64,000 nt of DNA from Carboxylicivirga litoralis (GTDB taxonomy: Bacteria; Bacteroidota; Bacteroidia; Bacteroidales; Marinilabiliaceae), in NCBI RefSeq assembly GCF_025499605.1, contig NZ_JAFMVC010000001.1:62001-126000 (forward strand). Reading direction: 5' to 3'. The position numbers and the translations under genes were made by a program. Positions 35,916-43,523 of the stretch are shown here, piece by piece; positions within the stretch are counted from its first letter, which is position 1, and every line of letters starts with the position of its first letter. Below the pieces are notes generated by a model. The model worked only from the letters and a program-made list of their open reading frames with translations. It ran no database searches and had not been told where the DNA came from.

Positions 35916-37281
35916 TCTTTGCTCCTTTTTTCTTACAATCCTTATCTAATCGATCTTTACCCCAACTCTTTTCTATAATTCGGATGGAGTGCTGTGGGTC
36001 TAATTTTTTTGTTTTTTCCATCATGCGCTGCAGAAAAACACAATTGGACAAATGCGCTTCTTTGCGCACAATATCTTTGGCTAAGCTTTCGCAACTTGGT
36101 GCGCCACATGCGCCACAATCAATGCCAGGTAAGTAACACATCATACGACGAACGCGCTCCATCTTCTTAAGCGCCATCCCCATATCTTCGTCCAACACCA
36201 TCATCGATCGTGGTTCTATTTTACCAACATCGCTCTTATCTTTAATGGTTTGTTTATGTGCTGCTGAGATATTTTGAACATACTTGCCAGATGCATTAAT
36301 ACGATCGGCTCTGTTTTTAATACGTTCAACTGTTAAAAATCGGTTTTCGGTCAACAATACTCCACCTGCACAACTTTGATCACAGGCGCGCAACTCCAGA
36401 AAATCGACATTTATGATTTCGTCGTTTTCGACTTTCTCTAAAAACGAAATCACATTGTGTATTTCATCAATAGCCAAACATCTGCCTTTCATATGACTTG
36501 CCTCACCATCGGTTAAGCTCCAGTTTAAACCTTTAGGCGACAAATAAGGTACTGTATAGTCACAATTATCTGCCGATTCACTTCTATTATTTAGCACATG
36601 AAATACCTTATTATAAAGAAAATCCATATTAATAACGCCATCAACATTAGATGAATCGTCACCAACAGGACTTTTAACAGTTGCAATTTTTGAAGCACAA
36701 GGTGTTACATAAAAAATCCCAATATCATCGAAGTCTTTTCCTTCCTCCAGCAACAGCTGACGATAATATAATGCTGTGCTGTCAATTGGGGGTTTAATGG
36801 GAATAATGTTATTGACTAATCCTGGGAAACGCACCTGAATCAAACGAACAATGGAAGGACAAAAAGCACTAATCATTGGCTTTTCTCTATCTGATTCCAA
36901 TTCTTCAAGCATCGATTCATTTATCACATCCACTGTAGCCTCGGCAGGCACAACATGTGTAAACCCTAATCCTTTAAGAATGTCAATTATCTCGCACTCT
37001 TTAATGCTTTTCGAAAACTGACCAATAAATACAGATGGCAAAATAGCCACACGGTATTTAAAATTAAAAATCTTCTCAAAGTCATCCTGTTCTACATAAA
37101 ACGCATCAACCGGACAAGCCTTCATGCATTCGCCACAATCAACACACCAGTTTTTGCGAATGGATGCAACACCATCGCGTATGCGTATAGCATCAGTCGG
37201 ACAAACATTCATACAATGCGTGCATCCAAAACATTTATCCTTATCCACTTTCAATGCGTGATAAAACTGTTGTTCGCTCAT
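35902..37281 (-). CDS. [FeFe]-hydrogenase-like putative sensor with altered H-cluster motifs
   Basis: A 459-residue protein. Two N-terminal [4Fe-4S] sites (CFGCTHCMNVC; CVDCGECMKAC) precede a hydrogenase large-subunit fold in which L1 is SAFCPSI (ligand-position Cys141 kept, the preceding proton-relay Cys replaced by Phe), L2 is TPCASK (Cys195 kept) and L3 is RACDQSCAGG (Cys300 and Cys304, normal CX3C). A C-terminal Fe-S region follows (CGACGAPSCESLA). All four cluster-binding cysteines remain but the catalytic surroundings do not, so it more likely senses H2, CO or redox state than turns over fast. It lies between a DRTGG gene (14-bp overlap) and the RsbW-like gene (13-bp gap). Naming as a group C/D-type sensor is inference. 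Confidence 0.85.
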   Translation of the reverse strand: MSEQQFYHALKVDKDKCFGCTHCMNVCPTDAIRIRDGVASIRKNWCVDCGECMKACPVDAFYVEQDDFEKIFNFKYRVAILPSVFIGQFSKSIKECEIIDILKGLGFTHVVPAEATVDVINESMLEELESDREKPMISAFCPSIVRLIQVRFPGLVNNIIPIKPPIDSTALYYRQLLLEEGKDFDDIGIFYVTPCASKIATVKSPVGDDSSNVDGVINMDFLYNKVFHVLNNRSESADNCDYTVPYLSPKGLNWSLTDGEASHMKGRCLAIDEIHNVISFLEKVENDEIINVDFLELRACDQSCAGGVLLTENRFLTVERIKNRADRINASGKYVQNISAAHKQTIKDKSDVGKIEPRSMMVLDEDMGMALKKMERVRRMMCYLPGIDCGACGAPSCESLAKDIVRKEAHLSNCVFLQRMMEKTKKLDPQHSIRIIEKSWGKDRLDKDCKKKGAKNDSF

Positions 37282-37294
37282 AGCTTTTAAGTTC

Positions 37295-37711
37295 TTAACT
37301 GGTCAACTTAGTCGTTAGTTCAACTATTGTTCCTTCACCAACCTTACTTGTTATATCTATCGTATCAGCATTTCTTTTCATGTTTGGCAAACCCATTCCG
37401 GCACCAAAGCCCATTTCTCTCACCATGGCAGAAGCAGTTGAATAGCCTACCTGCATAGCCAAATCAATATCCGGTATCCCCGGACCTTCATCTTGTATTT
37501 TAATGTATATCCTGTCGGTATCAATATCCACTAAAACATTGCCTTTATAGGCATGTGCCACCACATTGACCTCCCCTTCATACAAAGCAACAACAATGCG
37601 TTTAATGATTTTCGGATCAACATTAAGTTGTTTAAGAACCTTCTTTACGTTACTGGCAGCATTGCCAGCCTTGGTAAAATTTCCTCCTTCAACTTCGTAG
37701 TTAAACTCCAT
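37295..37711 (-). CDS. RsbW-like anti-sigma/GHKL serine kinase
   Basis: A 138-residue protein from the ATG at 37711; a TTG at 37723 would overlap the upstream gene. It is a single GHKL ATPase domain of the anti-sigma regulatory type: N-box VALYEGEVNVVAHAY, G1 DEGPGIPD, G2 GFGAGMGLPNMKR, then SKVGEGTIVEL. Proteins of this type phosphorylate a STAS antagonist on Ser/Thr in partner-switching systems, opposed by a SpoIIE/PP2C phosphatase; such a phosphatase lies about 0.6 kb upstream. No STAS gene is present in the cluster. The start of this gene is 8 bp after the DRTGG copy 2 stop. Confidence 0.88.
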   Translation of the reverse strand: MEFNYEVEGGNFTKAGNAASNVKKVLKQLNVDPKIIKRIVVALYEGEVNVVAHAYKGNVLVDIDTDRIYIKIQDEGPGIPDIDLAMQVGYSTASAMVREMGFGAGMGLPNMKRNADTIDITSKVGEGTIVELTTKLTS

Positions 37712-37719
37712 ATTAAAAA

Positions 37720-38076
37720 TCAATAAATTGGGCTAACACCAGCCTCGTATAAAATTCCAATGGTTCGAAACATTGAGTACTGACATTCAATAAGAACCAT
37801 ATTATTATCTTCAGCCACTTCAATCATATCAGGTGTTACTTTCTTTCCTCGGACAAACACAATACAGTTGATATCGGCCATTTCAGCCGTTCTTACTGTT
37901 TGCATATTTGTTAATCCAGTTATTAAAACCAATTGCTCCGATTCGAGTGTTAATACATCACTCATTAAATCACTGGCAAAGGCATGATTAACCTCGCTAT
38001 CTGTAAACTGCTCACCGCAAACAATACGAGCATCCAGAAGCTCTGCTATCTTTTGTATTTTAATTGATGACGCCAT
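37720..38076 (-). CDS. DRTGG-domain protein, copy 2
   Basis: A 118-residue protein related to the copy at 35571-35915: the shared core reads AFASDLMSDVLTLESEQLVL here. The Ser-Asp-Leu-x-Ser-Asp-Val pattern is kept in both copies. The end (YSMFRTIGILYEAGVSPIY) is typical of these hydrogenase-linked DRTGG proteins. It is next to the RsbW-like kinase gene, where a STAS antagonist gene would be expected; it may be the kinase's partner. That role is a hypothesis. Confidence 0.85.
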   Translation of the reverse strand: MASSIKIQKIAELLDARIVCGEQFTDSEVNHAFASDLMSDVLTLESEQLVLITGLTNMQTVRTAEMADINCIVFVRGKKVTPDMIEVAEDNNMVLIECQYSMFRTIGILYEAGVSPIY

Positions 38077-38343
38077 ATTATTAGTTTCTTAGCTGGATTT
38101 AGTTTAGCATTCGATTAAAGAAATTTTTCCGAATATAAAGGCAAACTAATACTAATATACCGAGAAAAAAAAGGTCAGATGTTGGTTTTCATTAATACAG
38201 AACAAGTCTAAATTAAAACGCAACAAATCAGTCGATAAGAGACTAATCAACTAACAATTCGAAAGGTTTATTAACAATTAAGCATCAAATCATAACAAAT
38301 CTTAAATGTATGATTTACATCACATTTACTTACGATTGACGAA
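38077..38343. other. Gap inside the hydrogenase cluster
   Basis: 267 bp of AT-rich sequence without a gene, the only long gap in the cluster. A minus-strand TTAGTTTG (38149-38142) is one mismatch from TAnnTTTG. It may hold an internal promoter for the DRTGG-to-hydC part, but no clear -33 box or terminator hairpin was found. Confidence 0.4.
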
Positions 38344-39534
38344 TCACATATACTCAATTGTCACTTCTTTGAGAAATTTCCCCTCGAGCAACCGAACAAC
38401 GCGCTTAACGACTGTTCGCCTGATCTCAAGTTCAACAGGCAAATTAGGATCCTGGTGTGCCACATTAATACGTGTACCGTTCAAAATATGAATCCGGTCA
38501 CTCTCAAACAGCATTTTTATGATTTGGTCGGCAGGACCATTTCCTAAACGACTATTGACATTATAATTTTCCAGCAATCGGGCTACTTTTCCTAAAGTTA
38601 AAATCCCCTCGGTAACAAGGCTTATTCCTTCCATAAAGGATACGGGTGGCAACTCAGGATCTTCTGATTCAAACCCGGCATCAAATTTCAAAGCTAACTC
38701 ACGCGCCACCACCTCAGCTGTTGTACCTCCGGCTATAATCTTACGTCCTTTAAATCGCTTAACCTTGAGCGAAAAATCAAAATCATTATGCTCATCAAAA
38801 GGGGGACCTGTAATAAGCAGTAACTTTCGAGGCTCACGATAATAAATAACGCCACACGACGTATCGTCTTTCGGTTTATCACCATCATGCAACAGAGCCA
38901 TATTGATAACTTTTTGTGCTAATTTACCAGATGAAGCAAAGGGCGTATATTTCACGATCTTTTTCACATAGTCGCCCACATCCTCACGCCCCCATCCAAA
39001 TGGGAAAGCCCTGGAACCCATACCAGACTGAACAATACCATCGGACCAGAAAAAAATGCGATCTTCGAGCTGAGCTTTGAACCTACAAATGCGTATTTTC
39101 TTTCCTTTATTGTTCTCGCTATTCAAAACCAAATCTTCCCACCCCGGATCAAATTCTTCCTGGGCCCGCATAATCAAACAAAGTGGGTTATCATACTCAA
39201 CAATTGTTGTTGTTCCATCATCCTCAATGTCGATAATTGTAAAAGTACTGTAGCTCACCTTACGCACACTGCACACTGGCAATGTATTCATAATAATCTC
39301 TGCCGTTCGAGCCACCTCACGATGCTCGATAGTAAAGTTCATGGCCATCGATGCTGTCAGAGTGGCCAATACATTTGCTTTTACGCCACTTCCCATTCCA
39401 TCGGAAAGCACAGCCACAATCCTTCCTTCCTCTTTTATTTTTTGAGAAAGAAAAACATCGCCACAAATGATTTCACCAACATGGTTATTTTGGCGACACT
39501 CGACATCGATAAAGAACTTACTTTTCAGCTCCAT
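38344..39534 (-). CDS. SpoIIE/PP2C-type protein phosphatase
   Basis: A 396-residue phosphatase. PP2C-type motifs are visible: VLSDGMGSGVKANVLATL (metal Asp), FWSDGIVQSGMG, and DDTSCGVIYY (second metal Asp), so the active site looks complete. A further C-terminal domain (about 250-396, beginning LLLITGPPFDEHND) of unknown role follows. The 5' end overlaps the stop of the PAS-containing hydrogenase-like sensor by 17 bp, so sensor and phosphatase are made together. In partner-switching systems such phosphatases reverse an RsbW-type kinase; the kinase candidate is encoded at 37295-37711. Confidence 0.9.
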   Translation of the reverse strand: MELKSKFFIDVECRQNNHVGEIICGDVFLSQKIKEEGRIVAVLSDGMGSGVKANVLATLTASMAMNFTIEHREVARTAEIIMNTLPVCSVRKVSYSTFTIIDIEDDGTTTIVEYDNPLCLIMRAQEEFDPGWEDLVLNSENNKGKKIRICRFKAQLEDRIFFWSDGIVQSGMGSRAFPFGWGREDVGDYVKKIVKYTPFASSGKLAQKVINMALLHDGDKPKDDTSCGVIYYREPRKLLLITGPPFDEHNDFDFSLKVKRFKGRKIIAGGTTAEVVARELALKFDAGFESEDPELPPVSFMEGISLVTEGILTLGKVARLLENYNVNSRLGNGPADQIIKMLFESDRIHILNGTRINVAHQDPNLPVELEIRRTVVKRVVRLLEGKFLKEVTIEYM

Positions 39535-41377
39535 GGCTGTCTCCTAATTGTTGAGCTTCAATAATACTATTCAGCGTTTTTTCAGTTTTGGATGCACTTT
39601 CACCAAGTAAAAAAGCAATTTGTTGCACGGTCTCTAAATTTTCCTTAATCACATCACGTGCGCGCTTGATTACCTCTTCTTTTCTTACCTCAGGAGTTAC
39701 TAAATCACGAATAATACCTCCAACAACTTCATTTCGTTTAATGGTAAAAACGGAAACATTAAAGATTGAATCGGCATAATCGACATCACGATCTAATACA
39801 TCTTGTCCGGATTGCAATACCGTTGAAAACACCTTATGAAAGTCAATCAAACTTTTCAGCTCTGCTCCTTTTAGTCCTGGCACAACTTCCGCAATCTCTT
39901 TGGCATCATCTCCCAACATTTCAACAAATCGCTGGTTTGCCTCGATTACATTTAACTGAGCATCCACAATCACAACCCCTGCCCTTAGTTTGTTAAGCAT
40001 AGCGGTTGTTGTTTCAGCAGCTTCGCGTGCCAGCCCTTCTTCAACCCTTGCCTTTTCTTCGCTTTTCACAAGCGCTTCCTGTGTTTTTCTATATTTTTCA
40101 TTCGATGCATTTACCTTATTCACATACGAACGTAATTTCTTAATAGAATAGGTATAACACTGCTCATAATCGGTTAATCCCTGGAGGTGCGCCACTGCAA
40201 AATCACGACAAGTTGGATAACCACATGCTCCACAGCCTAATTGATCCTCGCGCCTTGATTTACCCATATCCGCCAAAATAACATCCACTTCTGCCTTGGT
40301 TGGAACCGGCAGCCTTAAGTCTCTGGAGCGATAACTTCGGGATAAATCCAGCGATTTAAATTCTTCAATATCTAAACGCCACTGGTAGGCATCAATCGCT
40401 TTCATTCGCTTATTAACGTACTTGATAACCTGCGAACGACGCGTAAACTTCTTGCTCCCTTTTGACATTCCGGGCCCTTGAATGCAGCCTTTGCAATAAA
40501 ACAAGTCTAAATGTTGATTTAACTGGTTTTCAGACTTAAACTCTTTAATGGATTGTAAAAAGTTAGCACGGCCTTCTGTAATCAGAATATCGCCTTCTAA
40601 TAAGCCCTGGTTAATATCTACAGCTTGAAATAATCCATGCGATATTGGAAAAAGGCCACCCTTACGTCCTAAAGGAGGATCAAACTCACTGAATTCTACA
40701 GTATTTTCAGCAATGCCCTTTTTTGCAAACAATTCGCGCAACTCTACAAATGTTAACACCCCATCAACATGACCGTCGGTATGATAAAAATGTTTTACTT
40801 CATCTTTAGCAGCTGTACAAGCAGTAACATATACCACCTTCACATCGTGACCGTATCGTTTATGAATAACTTTAGACATAGTGATATAAGGCGGAGCGAT
40901 TGGAGCTAAGTTATCAACCAGCTCAGGTTCTTGCTTTTCAATATAGCTTACAACAGAAGGACATTTGGTTGTGATGTAATGCTTACCCTGAAAATTATCA
41001 ACAAGATCTTTGTATTTATACGCGATTAAATCCACTGCAAAAGACATCTCGGTCACCAGATCAAATCCAATTTCCCGTATCATCGCCACAAACTTGCGAT
41101 AATCAGCAACATCAGTAAACTCACCAGATATAGCCGGATCGCAGATGGCAGCCACCTTACTATCTGTTTTAATCAGCCTCTCAACATTTTCAATATCACT
41201 CCGATATTGAATAGCATGCTGCGCGCACATAGTAACACATTGCCCACAACCGATGCATCGCTCAGGGAGTATTTGAGCATGCTTATCAGCAATTTTGATA
41301 GCCTTTGCAGGACATACCCGCACACAGGTATAACTCAGGTTACATTTCTCCTTATCAGTTTGTATTAATTGCCCCAT
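39518..41377 (-). CDS. HydS-like [FeFe]-hydrogenase sensor with PAS domain
   Basis: A 619-residue protein. The N-terminal ferredoxin domain has one incomplete site (Cys12, Cys18, Cys22, CX5CX3C) and one normal site (CIGCGQCVTMC). The H-cluster-like domain has L1 TTKCPS (Cys139; proton-relay Cys replaced by Lys), L2 VTACTAAKDE (Cys187) and L3 FYCKGCIQGPG (Cys295 and Cys298, spaced CX2C instead of CX3C). A further Fe-S region (CGACGYPTC, about 382-390) leads into a coiled coil (about 412-455) and a PAS domain (about 457-560), then a helical tail. This is the layout of HydS, the putative H2-sensing hydrogenase of clostridia and Thermotoga. Overlap with the SpoIIE-like gene suggests it controls that phosphatase. 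Confidence 0.88.
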   Translation of the reverse strand: MGQLIQTDKEKCNLSYTCVRVCPAKAIKIADKHAQILPERCIGCGQCVTMCAQHAIQYRSDIENVERLIKTDSKVAAICDPAISGEFTDVADYRKFVAMIREIGFDLVTEMSFAVDLIAYKYKDLVDNFQGKHYITTKCPSVVSYIEKQEPELVDNLAPIAPPYITMSKVIHKRYGHDVKVVYVTACTAAKDEVKHFYHTDGHVDGVLTFVELRELFAKKGIAENTVEFSEFDPPLGRKGGLFPISHGLFQAVDINQGLLEGDILITEGRANFLQSIKEFKSENQLNQHLDLFYCKGCIQGPGMSKGSKKFTRRSQVIKYVNKRMKAIDAYQWRLDIEEFKSLDLSRSYRSRDLRLPVPTKAEVDVILADMGKSRREDQLGCGACGYPTCRDFAVAHLQGLTDYEQCYTYSIKKLRSYVNKVNASNEKYRKTQEALVKSEEKARVEEGLAREAAETTTAMLNKLRAGVVIVDAQLNVIEANQRFVEMLGDDAKEIAEVVPGLKGAELKSLIDFHKVFSTVLQSGQDVLDRDVDYADSIFNVSVFTIKRNEVVGGIIRDLVTPEVRKEEVIKRARDVIKENLETVQQIAFLLGESASKTEKTLNSIIEAQQLGDSHGAEK

Positions 41378-41384
41378 AAAATTC

Positions 41385-41645
41385 TTACTTCTCCTGTTCT
41401 ACTTCAAAATAACTGGTAAGTATTTCGTAAACATTATCAACAGTAACCTGCGAAAAAAACTGGTCATCGATTTTCAAAACGGGCCCTTCTTCGCATTTAC
41501 CACCACATAAATCGCCATGAAAAAAAACCTCAGCCGATAATTTATGTTCTTTTAAAAACACTTTTACGACCTCTAGCACATCTTTATTTCCTCTTGAGAA
41601 ACAAGAACTTCCTAGGCAAATTACAATCTCATGTTTAGTTTCCAT
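41385..41645 (-). CDS. Small (2Fe-2S) thioredoxin-like ferredoxin
   Basis: An 86-residue protein from the ATG at 41645 (an in-frame TTG lies 6 bp upstream). The [2Fe-2S] ligands are CLGSSC (CX4C) and CGGKC (CX3C), as in the C-terminal half of NuoE. It lies between hydA set 2 and the HydS-like gene (7-bp gap). The NuoF of set 2 lacks the N-terminal domain of this kind, so this free-standing protein may replace it, or may carry electrons to the sensor. Confidence 0.88.
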   Translation of the reverse strand: METKHEIVICLGSSCFSRGNKDVLEVVKVFLKEHKLSAEVFFHGDLCGGKCEEGPVLKIDDQFFSQVTVDNVYEILTSYFEVEQEK

Positions 41646-41716
41646 AATCAATAAACTCGAAAAACAAGTTTAAAATAATAAAAAGAAACCGACCACAGCC
41701 GGTTTCTTACTAATTA

Positions 41717-43507
41717 TTAATACCTATTTCGTTCAGTATAATGTGTATGAAGTAATTTATGCGATACTTTACCAAGAGGCTCTTTCAGAAATTCTTCGTA
41801 AAGATGAACGACTTCAGGATTTTCATGTGATTTCCGAATTGGTTTCAACTCATCTTCGCGATAAATAGCCTCGCTCCGCTTTTGACGAATAGCAGGCGAT
41901 GTTGGTATAGGTTGTCCACCACCACCAAGACAACCACCCGGACAAGCCATTATCTCGATAAAGTGATACTCAGCCTTACCGTCACGCACCGCTTCCATCA
42001 CATGCTTGGCATTGGTTAAACCATGTGCTACACAGGTTTTAAGCTCAACCCCTTCAAGGAAATCCCATTCTGGCAGTACATTTTCAATCTTTATGCTGGT
42101 CTCACGGATGTTTTCCATACCACGAACCGGTGTAATATTTAAACCTTCAAAAGGCACTTCACGACCAGTAACCACTTCGTAAGCCGTACGCAAAGCTGCT
42201 TCCATAACACCTCCTGTAGCACCAAAAATAACAGCGGCACCACTCGATTCTCCCATTAAACTATCATACTCATCATCGGGTAACGATGCAAAATCAATTC
42301 CGGCCTGCTTAATCATCAACGCCAACTCCCTTGTTGTCAATACATAATCAACATCTTTAAACCCACTACTACGCATTTCTGGACGATCAGCTTCATACTT
42401 CTTAGCTGTGCAAGGCATAATAGAAATGCTGACCATATCCTGGGGATCAATCTTCATTTTTTTAGCATAGAAGGTTTTAGCTAATGCTCCAAACATCTGC
42501 TGAGGAGATTTGGCTGTTGATACATTGGGTAAATACTCTGGAAAAGCATGTTCGATAAACTTCACCCATCCTGGCGAACAAGATGTTGTCATTGGCAATT
42601 TAACACTGTCATCTTTTTCTTTAACAACCTTTTTTAACCGCTGTAACAACTCGTTACCTTCTTCTATAATTGTTAAATCAGCCGTAAAATCAGTATCCAA
42701 AACTGAGCTAAAACCTAAGCGACGCAGGGCAGAAACCATTTTACCAGTTACAATTTCACCTGGAGGCATCCCTAATGCCTCACCCAATGCAATCCGAACG
42801 GCTGGAGCAGTCTGAACCACGGTATGTTTCGTATCTGAATTAAGCGCCGACCACACTTCGTCGAGGTATGTTTTTTCAGTTAATGCTCCCGTCGGACAAC
42901 GGTTAACACACTGTCCACAATTGGTACAGACAACTTCAAACATCGGTTTATCAAAGAATGAAGAAACTTTCATGTGTTCTCCTTTATGTGCCACAGTAAG
43001 TGCACCAATACTCTGCAACTGATCACATGTTCTAACACATCGTTGACAACGAATACACTTGCTGTCGTCTTTTATAATAGATGGCGAAAAGTTATCTATA
43101 GTAAAACCTTTATAGGCAATCAGGTCGATAAACCCACCTTCACCAACAATATATTCGGATGAAAGCTCTTGCAACTCACATTTACCATTTTTGTAACAAC
43201 GTGTACAATCAGCCCGGTGCTCACTCACTAACAATTCAACAATTTGTTTGCGTGCATTTCGCACTTTCATGCTGTTGGTCTGAATTTCCATACCCTCAGC
43301 CACCGGCATAGCGCATGCAGGTATTAACCGATCACTACCAACCTGTTCTACTACGCACACCCGACAATTACCGGCCACACATAAATCTTCGTGATGACAA
43401 AGTGTTGGTATACGGACATTTATTTTCTTAGCTGCTTCTAGTATTGTGGCTCCTCCATGTATACTAACTGCTATATTATCTATTTTTAGATTAATCTTAT
43501 CTGACAT
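41717..43507 (-). CDS. hydA: [FeFe]-hydrogenase catalytic subunit HydA, set 2, with L1 Cys-to-Ser change
   Basis: A 596-residue group A hydrogenase from the ATG at 43507. It has the same domain order as the set 1 enzyme: [2Fe-2S] (CHHEDLCVAGNCRVC), His-ligated [4Fe-4S] (HRADCTRCYKNGKC), two [4Fe-4S] sites (CIRCQRCVRTC; CTNCGQCVNRC), H-cluster domain and small-subunit-like end (KLLHTHY). L2 MPCTAKKYE and L3 MACPGGCLGGGGQP are normal, but L1 is TSCSPGW. By alignment with TSCCPGW the second Cys, a ligand of the [4Fe-4S] part of the H-cluster, is Ser311 (codon TCG at 42577-42575). Activity may be altered. Flanked by a shortened NuoF and a small 2Fe-2S protein. Confidence 0.94.
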   Translation of the reverse strand: MSDKINLKIDNIAVSIHGGATILEAAKKINVRIPTLCHHEDLCVAGNCRVCVVEQVGSDRLIPACAMPVAEGMEIQTNSMKVRNARKQIVELLVSEHRADCTRCYKNGKCELQELSSEYIVGEGGFIDLIAYKGFTIDNFSPSIIKDDSKCIRCQRCVRTCDQLQSIGALTVAHKGEHMKVSSFFDKPMFEVVCTNCGQCVNRCPTGALTEKTYLDEVWSALNSDTKHTVVQTAPAVRIALGEALGMPPGEIVTGKMVSALRRLGFSSVLDTDFTADLTIIEEGNELLQRLKKVVKEKDDSVKLPMTTSCSPGWVKFIEHAFPEYLPNVSTAKSPQQMFGALAKTFYAKKMKIDPQDMVSISIMPCTAKKYEADRPEMRSSGFKDVDYVLTTRELALMIKQAGIDFASLPDDEYDSLMGESSGAAVIFGATGGVMEAALRTAYEVVTGREVPFEGLNITPVRGMENIRETSIKIENVLPEWDFLEGVELKTCVAHGLTNAKHVMEAVRDGKAEYHFIEIMACPGGCLGGGGQPIPTSPAIRQKRSEAIYREDELKPIRKSHENPEVVHLYEEFLKEPLGKVSHKLLHTHYTERNRY

Positions 43508-43523
43508 AATCAAGAGTTTAAGG

